NCBI RefSeq assembly: GCF_000247815.1
Contig: NC_021673.1
Coordinates: 35,056,194 to 35,120,193, forward strand
Origin: Ficedula albicollis
Lineage: Eukaryota > Chordata > Aves > Passeriformes > Muscicapidae
Length of the DNA: 64,000 bases
Direction: 5' to 3'
In this document: positions 27,890 through 40,821 of the stretch, piece after piece
Numbering within the stretch: position 1 is the stretch's first letter
Layout of the letters: each line of letters opens with the position of its first letter
Notes under the pieces: generated by a model
What the model saw: the letters and a program-made list of their open reading frames with translations, nothing else
The model's database searches: none
Told to the model about the DNA's origin: nothing
Translations under genes and position numbers: made by a program

Positions 27890-30800
27890 AGGCATATCAG
27901 AGGGCTAAATCTGGTTCTTAATCATTAAAATATTATGTAAAGGAACATGAATAGAAACAAAGGCAGGAGAGTCTTCACTTCCATATCAATGTTCCAGATA
28001 CTTTGCATTCATACAGAGCAGAGTTCATGAACTCTCTCTAACCATGTTAACAATCCTCTGGGTTTCTAAAGGAGCAGCAGGGGTTGGGATGAGAAGTCTC
28101 CCCATATACATCAATAACATCACTCTTGACACGCTGATGGGATTTCCAGGGGGTTCTTTTCTAACTATGCCTGCTAAATCCTCTGCACCACTCAGCAGTG
28201 GTAGCTCAGTATGCCTCGCAGGGAGAAAAAAAGGGGCTGAAATTTGTAGTTGAAAACAAAATGTGCATCTGTGGCATGTGATTCCTTGTGCAAAAGCAAG
28301 TCAAGGCATAGACATTTTAAATGCATTTTTCTCAGTGACTGAAGTCGGTTGGGGTGTCTTAAATGGATATTAGAAATTAGGCACAGAAATATTTTGCACC
28401 ACACGTTTTGTATTTCACAAAATGTATGTATATATAAAGTTAAACTCGTCTCCATTTGAAAATCTGAGAAGTACAGTATTCTCTACTATGTAAAGGAGAA
28501 CAGAGTGACTGGTGACAGCTGGCGTGTTGTTAGTTTTGAAGAAATAAAATAAAATCAGAGTGACAGAACTGTGCCAGACCAAGAATCCACATAGCTCAGT
28601 CCAGGCTTGCTCAGTGTCTGGCACTTAATGATTAGAGAGTATTATCAGAACAGGACAAGCATATTTTTATTCAGAAAAACGTCTTAGTACCTAGAAATCC
28701 ATGCTATAAAGACACCCTAAGAACTTACATCTTTTTTATGGAATTATTCTTGACAGTCTTTTATGCATGTTTTTTTTTTTCTAATTGTTTTTTTAATGCC
28801 TTTATACTCTTTTGAGTTAGGAGGCTGCATTCAGAATGAGATTGCAACTGGTGGCATGTTGGCATACCAGTTTCTATCAAATAAGAATTTACCCCTTAGA
28901 AAATTCAACATTAATGTAAGAACTGCTTCAGCTTCGTGAAGTTTTTAACTGACTCATCTTCTAATGTAAGCAGGTTTTTTATAATGGAAAAATAACTTTG
29001 TGATGAAATCTGGCATTTTGATAGTTTTCCATAGTGGTACAACATTTTTTAAAAAAATAAATCTTGAAAACAACTTTGAAGCTTTTGTATTCTGATTTTT
29101 TTTAAAGGTAGATTTTTAGACCTATGAATTGCAAATGCATTTAATAAAAAGGAAAATGTTACAAAGTAGCAGTAATGGTCTATCTGGTTTAAGCGCTTTG
29201 ATACTACATATATTCACTTCCTAACTCTGTATAACATCCAGTATTCCTAAAATCCAAAAGTCAGTAACAAATAAAACCTGCTTTAAAATTTTATTTTGTG
29301 GCATTTTCACAAAGGTGAAAGTGAGGCAAAACTTCCCAGTGCTTGTGATGAGGCACATAATAAAACCCAATGCAGGTGACATTATTGTTTCTGGTGGCTT
29401 TCTGTCTTCATCCCTGGCACATGAAGTTCCACGCTGGATCACCTAGTCAAGAGAGACACGGATGAGCTGGCTCCATCTTGAGCCTGAAAAAATACTTTAT
29501 TCACTCAATTCCTGCAATCATAGGGATGACTAAGGACATTGGGGAGAGCCTAGATAACTCTGAGGTCTCACCTGTTTCAAAGTCCTTGAGCAGTAGTTTC
29601 TTCTGCCACCTTCATTTTAACCCTCCTCATTTCTCCAAGCATGACAGAGATAGGATAGAAATGCAATCTCCTCCTTGGTTTGCCACACAGCTCCCTGAGC
29701 TACTTGCCAGAACCTGATCAAATGCTGGAATTTCCATTTTGCTTTGCCTTAAATGCTTGTTTAAACAAACAGAAACAAACCTTAAGCAAAGAGTGAAGTC
29801 CTCAGGCTCTGGATGACTACAGTGAATTGGTTGTACGTATGCAAAATGTTGGCCTAACAAAACAGGTGCTCTATGGTAATTGTGCTAAGTATCCTAACAA
29901 ACAAGGTTCATCTGGCACAACTCACCCGAAGCCTTCCGGGGACTTGCAAAATTTATTTTCCAGTGAGAGAGAAAAAATATTCTCCTTAAACTAAGGCAGT
30001 GTAGAATAACAGAAGCCAGCCATATGCATCCTTTTTGTGATGGCAAGAAGGCCTGTTTAAACAGACCATGATCCTCCCAGACACTTCTGCAAAAAGAAAT
30101 GGCCTCAGCTCCCTATCAGATCTCTTGGCCACACAGCTTGGTTGGAAACTGGCTCTCCTAATCTTAAGCAACAGGGGACAAGAGGAATAACTGGGGAAAA
30201 AAAAATCTGACTTCATCCTGGTGAGTTTGGGCACATTTTGTTTCATTTGGGGTAACTCAGTAAAGGGGTGTATGAAAAGGTGAACAAAAGAAATTCCATG
30301 GAAGAAGAAACTTTTTTAGGAGATATGGAATAAAATATTTGCAATCAAAATATGTCACAGGCAAAAGAAGGAATAAATACATTTGCCAGCTCAGGGGCAG
30401 AGGTCAGTGATATAGACAGATGCATTCATGTTAGTATATTTTCCTCGAGTTGAACCCCAAAATGTGCTCAGCAGCATGTAATCATAAATCCTGTCTGGAT
30501 CAGAGAAGCATTTTTCATTGTTCGATCACCCTTCCGCCAAAGAGAGCGCTGACAGCTTTCCTAACAGGTGGCACTTGCTCTATTATGTGCTACTAAAGAG
30601 TGCAATGGTATGGGCTGTCATCCTATTCCCAAGTATCATGTCTTAAATGTAAAAGAGCTTTCAGCATCTGACTCAAACTGCCAGTGTGGTCTTCCATCCT
30701 CTATCATAAACCTGAATATAAAAACATTTTGGACTAAGCTTAAATAGGTGGATTTTTATAGATGATTTGTGGGTCTATATAAAATTCTAGGTCTGCTGGA

Positions 30801-33800
30801 ATCAATGGTAAAGTTCAAACCAACAGTCATAGAGCCAAGTTTTACTGAACTTTTTTAAAGCCAGGCATTTTTAAATGTCAGAAATAATGCATTCAGGAAA
30901 CATTTGCTCAGCTGAAAGTGGGAACCTTGCTCATGAAAGATTTGGCTGTTCTTCCAGCTTAGCTGGTTTCTGGACATGCTTTGTTGCCTCCTACACATCA
31001 CACAGTAGTGTTGAAACCAGCAGAAAACAGGATCTTTCTTTCCCTTCTGAAAGCTTTGCTTGCCAGTCCTTCTAATGAGCCTGGGGTAAGAGCTGGGATC
31101 TCAGAAACACATTGCTGATGGTGGATTTGATCAGCAGTGCTCAGGTTGTTGGGTGCTCAGACACAGGTTCCTGGAGCATGGCTAGCGCAGGGCTGGATCT
31201 GCTCCTAGGAAGGAGTTTGGATTTACTTTCCCAGGGTAATGAACCCTTACCCTGTCATGCTAGAAGTGCTGATGCTGCCAACAGTGTCTGTGGGTAAAAT
31301 ACCAGCTGAATTAGAGTCATTAAACCCAGACGTATCTTCTTAAGGTCAGGGAGGCAAGGAATTGTAATTCACACTTATGGGTGAGTAAGCACATAAATTA
31401 TAGTATTTAACTAATTGCTTAGCTTACAAAGATAAATTGGACAAGGCTTTCCCAGAAAACAGCAAGAGTTTCGACATGTTTGTATACGGGGACACTTTCC
31501 CAGTCCTCACTCAAAACAATGCCAGAGGTCATTTCTCATTACTTAAACTTTCTGAACTATTTTAAATCATTTAATGGACCCAACGCATCCAATGTTTCTA
31601 CAGCAAGGATAGAACAATTCCTTTAGGGTCCCTCAGAGATGCAGTAGGCTTTCAACAGCATGGATAGCTGCCTTCTGGACTGGCATAGGAACAGTTAAGA
31701 AGCAATGAACTCTGGTTTGACCTCTAGTAAGAAAAACTGGGTGTTCCCCATCCAGTCCAGCCCTGGGGACAAACTCTGAGACACTAAGTCAGCTATTTGT
31801 GGCTGTATTTCCCTAAAATGTTTGTATTTTTCAAAAAATAGTGAATTGCCATAAAAACAGGACCTGCCTCAGATGACAGGGTTCAGGAGCTTGTATTTTA
31901 TTTTCACAGGAATAGAGCATGAGGAGTTATTTACTCAAGAAGGTGATGTGCAGTAACGGGTATGAACCAGCACCAGTTAGCCCCAGGAAGAAAGTATGAA
32001 GTCATAAGTTCTTCATTTAAAAGAAGAAAAAAAGCTACAGGAATCAAAGACTTCATCTGGGAACAGAGGATGCCTGCCAGAACCAGAAATAGTTCTGTTG
32101 CCTGATGCTTTCTTTCCTCAGGCTCACAGACCCCAGAGGTGTGTTGGGGAGTGGGTGGAGTTGCAATGTTTTAATAAAGTACTCTGGAATTTTGTTAATG
32201 TGAAGGGTTGCAAAGGCCTTCAGTTCTGGTCATGTGAGCATCTGCATTCAGCTGTCCTGGATTTTAATGAGGTTCTGAAGAACATTAGCCTTGTAATTAA
32301 TGTGGCTGCTCTTTTGGCCAGTAATAGAGCTTAGAAAGGTCGACATTATGTTCACGTTTAGATTTTAGGGTTTGGCTTACTGGAAAGTAAAATTAAATAA
32401 AAGAAATCCTATGCCTCGAAGGGGACCAGAAGGACACTTGGAAATTAAAGGAGTGATTTGCAAATGTGGAACTCATGGAGTGATGAGTAAGCCCAGCCAG
32501 GAAAGACAAGGAGCCCAGTATTAGAGTTCCATACTCAGAGACTTTACTGCAGGTCTCAGACTCGCAGAAAGCACTGAAGGTCCTATTGCATTCCTACTTA
32601 GGAAGAGCTGAAAGCTGAAGTGAATTTTAAAACCTTTTTCCCTTCAAGAGAAAACCAGGTTGATCGTGCTTCTCAGAAAGAACAAATGCTTACTGTCTAG
32701 GGACTTCTTTATCAGGGCAAATAGTTTGCTTTTGTCCCAGTTCAGTTCTGACTGGAGCTGAGTCCCTGCAGGAGGACTGCCTGTGCATTCATGCCTCCCC
32801 CAGAGAAGCAAGGGTCAGCCCAGGAGCAGAGCACTGCTACAGAGGCACCACTTAGAGCCCAAAGGCAGCAACTCCTTCCCAGGAAGCAAATTGAATTCCT
32901 CTGTGTGCCACTTTTTAGGTTTCTAGCCATAAATGTCAGGAAGCTTTCTGAGCATGGACCAGTAGCTTTTCTGTATCCTGAACATATATTTAATCCTCCT
33001 TCAGCATGCTCAGAAGTGGAAGATAGCAATTCCATATGTGAATCCTACTCTGAACTTCAGCTTCCCTAAAAGCTACGGTCAAGTTACATGTCTTTTCCAC
33101 TCCCAAAATCCACCCCCATTGTTGGATCTGGTGTAGTGCTCCTTTCCTGCTCCCAGGGGAGAACTTGGCCTTCAAAAGGAAGTACACTGTGAAATCAATC
33201 TGCACACAAGTAGTCATCTGCTGTGTTTCTCTGGTCAGTATCTGTTCTGTGTTTTGGGGTGGAGAATGGTGCCATCCCCTGCTCAGCTCCTGGTTGCTGA
33301 AAAACCATCACCTCTCTTGGCTTATCTTTCCCCATCTCCTGATGGCAGTCTGAACAACCCATCAACATGTGGCACTCCAGCAGACAAACCAAGGACTCCC
33401 TCTCTAGTGACCATTAGAAGAGTCTGGTCAGACCTGCAGCATCAGGCAGATTTTTTTGTTGAATGCCCCTCAGAAACCATCTTCCGGCTCCTCCTGAGCT
33501 CCTCAGGAATGGGGTGTCACAGCTGGGGAGAGACTAGACATGCTGGGCCAGAGCTGGTGTGCAGTCCCTCTCCTGTAAATGCAAAGGCCAGCTTGTCTGT
33601 GAAGATATTTGAATCACATTTTTCCCCTGTGCCAGATTGTGAGCTGTATGTCATGCTGTCAAGGCTAGCAATCAGCCTGATTGTTGCAGACTTGACAAAC
33701 ATGCTTATTTTTAGAACTGCTGGATATTACACATTGCACTAGATCTCCCTTTCATGTTAAAGACTTTAATCTTCTGCTGGAGTTTCTTATTGGCCATCTG

Positions 33801-36800
33801 CCCAGAATATAAAGACTGATCTTTCTTTTTTTTTCCCTTTCTTTGATAAAGTGTCAGAGCTTCACTGAAAGGTGTAGATGGCAGTCAAAGGATCTCTGCT
33901 GAAGTCATGCCTCTCCCACCTCTCATCCAAATTGTAAGTAGGGGTTATTGGCAGTATGTTGAAATAACTTTACCTTGGGATAATAGCCTTTTGCTTATCT
34001 CCCATCTATCTGTCACACTGTCTAACTTCTGTATTAACAGAGTCTACCTTTGGGCAGCTCACACAGTACAGTAGCTGTCATTCTGTCCTCACTCCTGGGT
34101 ATTTAATGTAAACTAAACTAAAGTATGTAAGGTATACCAGGAAAGACAGTCATTTTTCCATCTCACTCCCCAGCAAAGTGAGAGGTAGCCAGAAAAGTGG
34201 CCCTGCAGCACTCCAGATGTGAAGTAGCACGGTACGTATCATTACAGAAGAAACATTTTCTGCCTCAGGGGTCTATTAGTAATTTTGACAGCAGAGGCAC
34301 TCTAATCCCACGCAGAAGAAAACAAGAATAAAATAAACTGGGACCTAGTGAGGTCCTAAAAATTAAAATTAAGACCCAGCTGAGATACCCTGGCCCGGCC
34401 ATCAAACCAGAGATTGCTGAAGACTGCATTCTGGGCTGTAGAACTCAAGATTGCCTGCCTGTGATGGCTGGAAATAAAGTGAGACTTGAAAAGGTGGGAA
34501 AGATCACTCGAAAGACTCATTTCTTTCATCCCAAATGTAAGGCTAGGTGATAAATGTCCCACAAGGACAATGTACCCTGAGGAACTGAAGCCATATGAGG
34601 CGTGTGACCAGCTCCCTAAGTAGCATGCTTCCCCCTCTCTGCAGGAGCTGCTATCCAAACACAGCAAGAGGAGGCAGGAAGGAGCTGGGACAACAAAACC
34701 TTACTGGAGCACCAAGATTGGCCACTTATGAGAAGCAAAAGTCCCAGCAGCTCAGCATCCATCATTTGCACTGTGCCACAAGATGAAACTTTGTCTTCCC
34801 TGAAATGTAAAAAAAAAAAAGTATCTAAAAGACAAAGTGAATCATATAAGCCAACATGCTTATGACTATGTTCCATAAATTATTTTTTCTCCATACTTTC
34901 ACATATTATTTCTGCTCTCATTTTTTTTTCTAAAAAGCATTCACTTATTGTTCTGGTTTTGGTCCATGGCCTCATTCAGTAAAACAGGGGATGTAGACTT
35001 TTGATCCCACTTTATTGATTTAAATTTGAAAAGGGAGTCATGTATAAGACAGTCTTAACATCTAAGCAAAAACTATTAAAACATGGTATAGCACTTCCAC
35101 AGGATAGAATATACCAGTTCTCCAAAGAGGAAATATGTGGAAAATTCCTTAAGAAGGAATTATTATACCTTTACAAGGTATGTGATCTTTGAAACTGCAA
35201 AGATAAAACCTCCTAAGTCTTTGTGCATTTAATAGCATTTGAAGTGCACCACAACCATATCTCTCCGTTCTAGCCTGCTGTCCAGCTGATCCAGCTGGTG
35301 ACATGAGCTGATAAGGACATGCTTGGCAGACAAGCTCCACACAGAACAAATATCGGTGCATTGCCTCATGAGCAAGTGTGAGAAAAGGTAGGAGTGCCAC
35401 AAACAACAGGGAACTGGCCTGAGGCAGTTCAGCTTGTTAGCAGAGTGGAGCAGCCCTGAAACAGATGTAACCAACACCCTTCATCTGTAATCACTGCACA
35501 GTTCTCATGTCAGGAGAGCTTGGGCAATATGAGGATCTCAACTGCTGTCAGTGTCCCATTCATGAGAAAACAGAAGATGTGGCAAACCTCCAAGCATAGC
35601 TTGTTTTGATGGTCCAGCAAGCCAGCAAGTTAGTATGGCACAGGAGAGACAGTTGCTTTCCAGCTATGGATCTCAGTTACTTTTTTTTCTTCTTTTTTTT
35701 TTTTTTTTTTTCATGACAGATGGGGATTAGTGCAGCTAACCAATATGCTTAATCTCTGGAGAGTGGAAACATTTTATGCCACTCAACAGGAGGCTTTATA
35801 GATGCTAGAGGTCAAATTCACAATGATATCTGAAAAACTGAAACCTACAGGGGTACTTCCTTTTGGTCTTAGTGGGCATTTAGTCTCTGGAGGGTTAAAC
35901 CTTAAACACCTTTGTGAAACTGAGCCTGGGCACTTAACATTTAAACTATCTCCTGAGGAGTTTTTTCTCAAGCTGTTTCCAAGTTTCAAGAATCCCTGCA
36001 TCTGCTATAAAGCTCAGCCTCTGTGGGGAACAGATTTCAACTGTTTCCACAGTGGATCAGTAATCCTGCAAGCAGCAAGACTTGCTGTACAAAAGTACAC
36101 CTGCTGTACAAAAGGTATCGATGGGCTTCTACTTTTAAATGTAACATTGGCCTTTCCCCCTTGACTTCATAGCTGGTAAACTGTTTAGTGAGTGATATAC
36201 CTACAGTCACAGACCCTTGGAGTCCAATATCCCATTAATTCTGTTTAGATGGAATGGTGTTGGAGAAACTGAATTTTATGTCAGACCTGTCAATAACTCC
36301 ACAACACTGGCATTTTTCCATGTTTATTAGTACAGTGCCTCTCACATATACCACTAGCATTACTTGGAAATATTTGATGTGTCTTCTCATCTGCAGGAAA
36401 AAAATGAGTCCTGGATTTCACTTTGAAATCAGGATTCCAAATATTTGTCAAAACATGCTGCCTATTTTATTAATTCCTTCCCATAAGCATTTCACTGATC
36501 ATGATTTAAATTAAAATTTAAGAGCAAAACACCTTGGAATAAGGTATCACCAGTACCTGCTAGAACACTGTCCCTTTAAGGCCTTGCATTCTGCCCCAAT
36601 TAACATTCCATTTTTATTGCATGTACCTGGCCTGAAGAGAGTCAGTAGCCACTGGGCATAGGATGAATTGTTGGCCTTCAGCAAAATGAACAGCTGAAAC
36701 ACATGCAGTACCTGACCATGCTTGTTAGGCTATTTGCTCCTTTAATCACTGCTGCACTCATGAATGCCTGCTATTCAATTATCTTCCAAACCTTCATCAT

Positions 36801-39800
36801 GTCACTAGACAATAAAACGTGACAAGACAGGTATTACTGTGGTAAGGTCATCTGATATCTAGAAGTGTCTCATTATTCCCTCCAGTGATTAGCTACAATT
36901 ACTGCTTTAACCCAAGTATTTAAGGCCATAACTGTTTCAAATACTCATCACAGGATACCTTATAAGCAGTAGAAGTGTTCATGGAGTGTCTCCAGAGCAG
37001 CAGCAATCCCAGAGACAGTGCTCCAAAAAGTGTTGGGACCCTCAGTTTGCTCCTAAGAGCAACCAGACGCTCACAAGACAAAGGGTAGGCAGCCTGTATC
37101 TTGCCTGTGCTGGTCGTAGGTGGTATCAGAGATAAGAAGGATCCATGTGCAAGACCATCCTTGACTCATCTTTCTTGCCCTAATCACTCCAGGCTGGGCT
37201 GATAGGAAGGCTGGAGCCCAGAGACTAACCTGAAGCACTCAAAATATCTCCCAGAGGGGATAGATACCCCAAAAGCACCTGGATATGTAGGCTGAGTTGG
37301 CCCCAAGGTAGTCATGATGCCCCTCTCTGGTAACACCGGTACATCTGGCTTCAAAGTTACTGCAGTTTCTGTATTCATTAGCAATTTATAATTAGATTTA
37401 AGATTAGGCCATATTATCTGTTAAGCCAATGTAGCCCTATCCTAATAAAGCCTCTTCAAGCAGTTTAGGACCAAGAAAAATCCAAGGAAAAAACAAACCA
37501 CAAGAAAACTAAATTCCTATTCTTTGCATCCTTGTGGTGACACTCTTTATAGAGCACAATGGACAATGGCGAGTTCCCTCCAAGAAAGAATCCTACAGGT
37601 AAGCAGAGATGATGGCTGGCATTAGGAAAGCTGTTTGTTGAGGAGAAGACAGGACAGACCCAGGGTTTAACATTTCTCAGTAAAAGTAAATTACACCCAG
37701 GATCAAATTAATGTTGCCTCTCCCCCTTTCACCCTGTCCAGCCAAAGTGAAACTCTGGTGAAGGGGAGAATTCACCCTGATCTTTGAGTTCAAAGGCAAG
37801 ACACACATTTCATAGCAGTTCTGCGGGAGATGGAAATAGTACCTGCATAAAGTAGTAAACAAGAGCAGCCAGACTTTAACCGGGGGAAAGGCAGTTTTAC
37901 AGGCACATTGCCAATGGAAAGCTCTCTCCCACTGTGGCTCAGTGGCCCCAGTATTTGCTCTGCCTTCCACAGAGCATTCAATGTGACAAGCTAATAACCA
38001 CAGCTGGCACTGCCGCTGGCAAAGTCAGCAGTTACCTCGAGCAGATGACTGATAGAAACGGGCAAGATGGCTTTTGCATTGCCTACCAGCAGAGCCCTGG
38101 AAAGTCAACTAAGGGGATGTGGCAGATGTCCCACCCCAGTGGCACAGGAGTAGCAAGCCTTGCTCTCCAGGACTCTCCTCCATTCCAGCCCTTCTTTCGT
38201 CCTTCCCCATCCAGCAGCAGGACAAGCCCAGTCCTCCGGCCTTGGGACTGAAAAATTCAATCCTGCTAACGCTGCTGAAAGCTTTGAGCTGGCCCTGCAG
38301 ACAACACAGCTCACTGCAAGAGAATGAGTTGACAATTTTATTTCTTGTGGTACAATGAAACTTATTTAAATAAAATTCTGATTAAGACAGAAAGATGTGG
38401 ACTTGATTCACAGCAGGGAAAGCTGAGAACTGCTTGCTACATGCCGTTAAATTACCAATTTCTACCATTTTATTTTTAAAGCAGTGTGCTGTTTCTTTGA
38501 GCTGGGAACAACACGGCATGCACATCATTTTGGGTAATGTCTATGCAAGGTCAATTTGTTCATTTGACACTATTGAGCCCAAAGTAAGAAACATGGGGGA
38601 TTTTTTTCCTCTCCAGTTGCACAGTGTCTATTGCCATGCAGAAATCAATGATCCTATGGTAGCAAAAGATCTGTCTTGACATGGAAATGGTAAATCAAAG
38701 TGGCCCACCCTGCCATAAGGATCATGCAGCTTTTACAAGTCAGTGTCTTATGCCAGGGGTGCATCAAAGGGGTAGAAGAAACTTTGCAGCTCTCTCATCT
38801 ATCCCTCACATTTAAGTCATAACTGCTGTAGGGCATAGTACATAGAATCTGTAGATCATTACTTCCTATCTTAGTTACAGAGGACCTGTTACACATACCA
38901 GGCACAGCTGCCTACAGTTCAACTAGACAAACATTAAGATACCCTATAACAATACACCAAACTAATTAATTACTAAGTGTGAATAATTTGATTCATTTTG
39001 ACCATATTTCCTTCTAAATTTTAATCAGCTAATTATTGACCAACTTTTCCATTGCCTGGCTATGACTATTCTCACATTAGACCATGCAGCTATGTTGTAG
39101 CTGATCATTTCAGATGGTTTCCATTTCCTACTGGTATAAGCATGTGAGCAATCCTGAAGCAAGTACTCAAATGTACCTCATGTGTATAGTTGTATCTAGA
39201 AACAGGAACACAAGAACTTCCACAGAAAATGGCTATAAATAGAGCCAGATAAAGAAAATACAGTTACAGGCTGTAACTGGATGTAACAGGATGATCATAT
39301 TTGTTCACCCTTTGAGCTTTTTTTTCCTAGAGCTTCTTGGGAGAAATGTTTGATCTCCCATCAGCTAGCCTAGCTATGAGTTTGGGGCACCATATCAGCT
39401 TGCACCACTTGAGAATCTGGGGTTTTTTGTACTGTCTATATTTAGCTATGGCAGAACATCCCAAAAAAACACATCAAATACAAATCAGAGGAATATGTCA
39501 TGTATATTAACCACCATAAGTGTTGTGTTTGTTTTCTCTACCCAGACAGAGAATTAATTGCATTGATTTTTAGGAATCTGCATTTTAGATGAGGGTGCAC
39601 TGCACAGCACAGATGAGTTTGCATGATTGTGAGAATAAGCACTCAGCCATTTTAGAGCATCTCTCTGAAAATAATCCCTGGCTTTCTGTAAAGAAAAAAA
39701 CTTACTAGTGTAGCTCTTTTCTATAATAATTTTCAGTGAAACTAGTCTCCTTCAGCAATGCCCTGTTTTAAGGGATCCAGCTGTGCTAGCAACATTCCCT

Positions 39801-40669
39801 TGCTCTGCAGAGGGGACAGTGATAGCCCACTGTCACTATTCTGCTGCAGTTCCATATTAGGCTGTGATGGAGAGCAATCAGCCCTGTCAGCTGCAGCCAG
39901 GATAAGCTTTCATGTTTAAATCGTGTTAGATCATTCAGCAGTTATACCCAGGGCTGCCTAAATAGCACAGATAACATGCCTGACAAGTCGAAGGCAGGTA
40001 AATTAAGTGCTATGCTGAAACTGTTCCCACTTATTAAGGTTTTTTTCTTTTGCTCTATGTTGAGGAGTATCTGTACACTCCTTCTCTTGTGCATGGCATT
40101 GTTCTGTGCTTGCGCCCTCTCCCCTCCAGCCCTTTTCTCAAACAATCTTACACCACAGCTGTGAGTGCAAAATACCATTTATTCCACACCATCAGTGCTC
40201 AGGTAGCGTGCAGATATGTGTCCATCACTACCTAGGAAATCCTCTTTTCCTCATTAAAATGTCCCTCCTCTTATGTGAGATAGCAGACAGATGGAGGGAT
40301 GAGAACAAAAAGTTGATCCAAACAAGCAAAGAGAGTGAGGTAAAGAAGGCAGGTGAGCTTGCCAATTTATTAGCCTATTAGCCCAGAGGCCAAAAGGCTA
40401 TTGCAATCCTGCAGGTCCAACTAGACACCTGGATGCAGGCCAGTACTTAATGAGAAAAATTTCTTTCAGCTGCCTGTGCTGTGGCTTTTTCTCTTCACCA
40501 CATGCATCAGGATAGTAGCAGCAGTAGATGTGAGCGGATTATTTCAACTTCAGTTTTCTAGTTTTTGTGGCCAAATATTTGGCCGTGTGTTTGCTGTACC
40601 TTGACTTTCTATATGGTCATCATGAGTCCCCTGGACTGGCTGAAGGGTGCTTAGTTTGCAAAGCATGAC
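27890..40669. other. Noncoding intergenic DNA, central desert
   Basis: About 12.8 kb with no recognised gene. The longest open frame (33,254-33,742, plus strand) has no recognisable domain and is of a length expected by chance. A T-rich tract lies at 35,681-35,711. A 9-bp perfect inverted repeat with a one-base centre (39,261-39,279, arms CAGTTACAG/CTGTAACTG) is present but may be chance. Confidence 0.55.
35681..35711. repeat. T-rich homopolymer tract
   Basis: Thirty-one bases of T interrupted only by 'ct' and 'c'. It could be the reverse-strand tail of a retroposed copy, but no target-site duplication or element body was recognised beside it. Confidence 0.8.
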
Positions 40670-40821
40670 ATAATCAAAGTCATTTAGTTCAGTCCATAAT
40701 CAAAGTCATTTAGCTCAGTCTGGATAAGGCTTACTGAATCCTTTATTGCAGCAGTCACATAATCAAAGTCATTTAGTTCAGTCTGGGTAAGGCTTACTGA
40801 ATCCTTTATTGCAGCAGTCCT
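40670..40821. repeat. Tandem duplication, 63-bp unit plus a 26-bp partial copy
   Basis: The string 'ataatcaaagtcatttag' starts at 40,670, 40,696 and 40,759. The last two copies are 63 bp long and share 'ggcttactgaatcctttatt'. The first is a 26-bp partial copy. Differences are single bases (tagttc/tagctc, tggataagg/tgggtaagg). Confidence 0.9.

Noticed and set aside
33254..33742. 162-codon open frame on the plus strand
   Set aside because: No domain, signal or splice context. One or a few frames of this length are expected by chance in 64 kb of six-frame sequence.
39261..39279. 9-bp inverted repeat CAGTTACAG/CTGTAACTG
   Set aside because: One such arm pair is not surprising by chance in 64 kb, and it has no supporting context.
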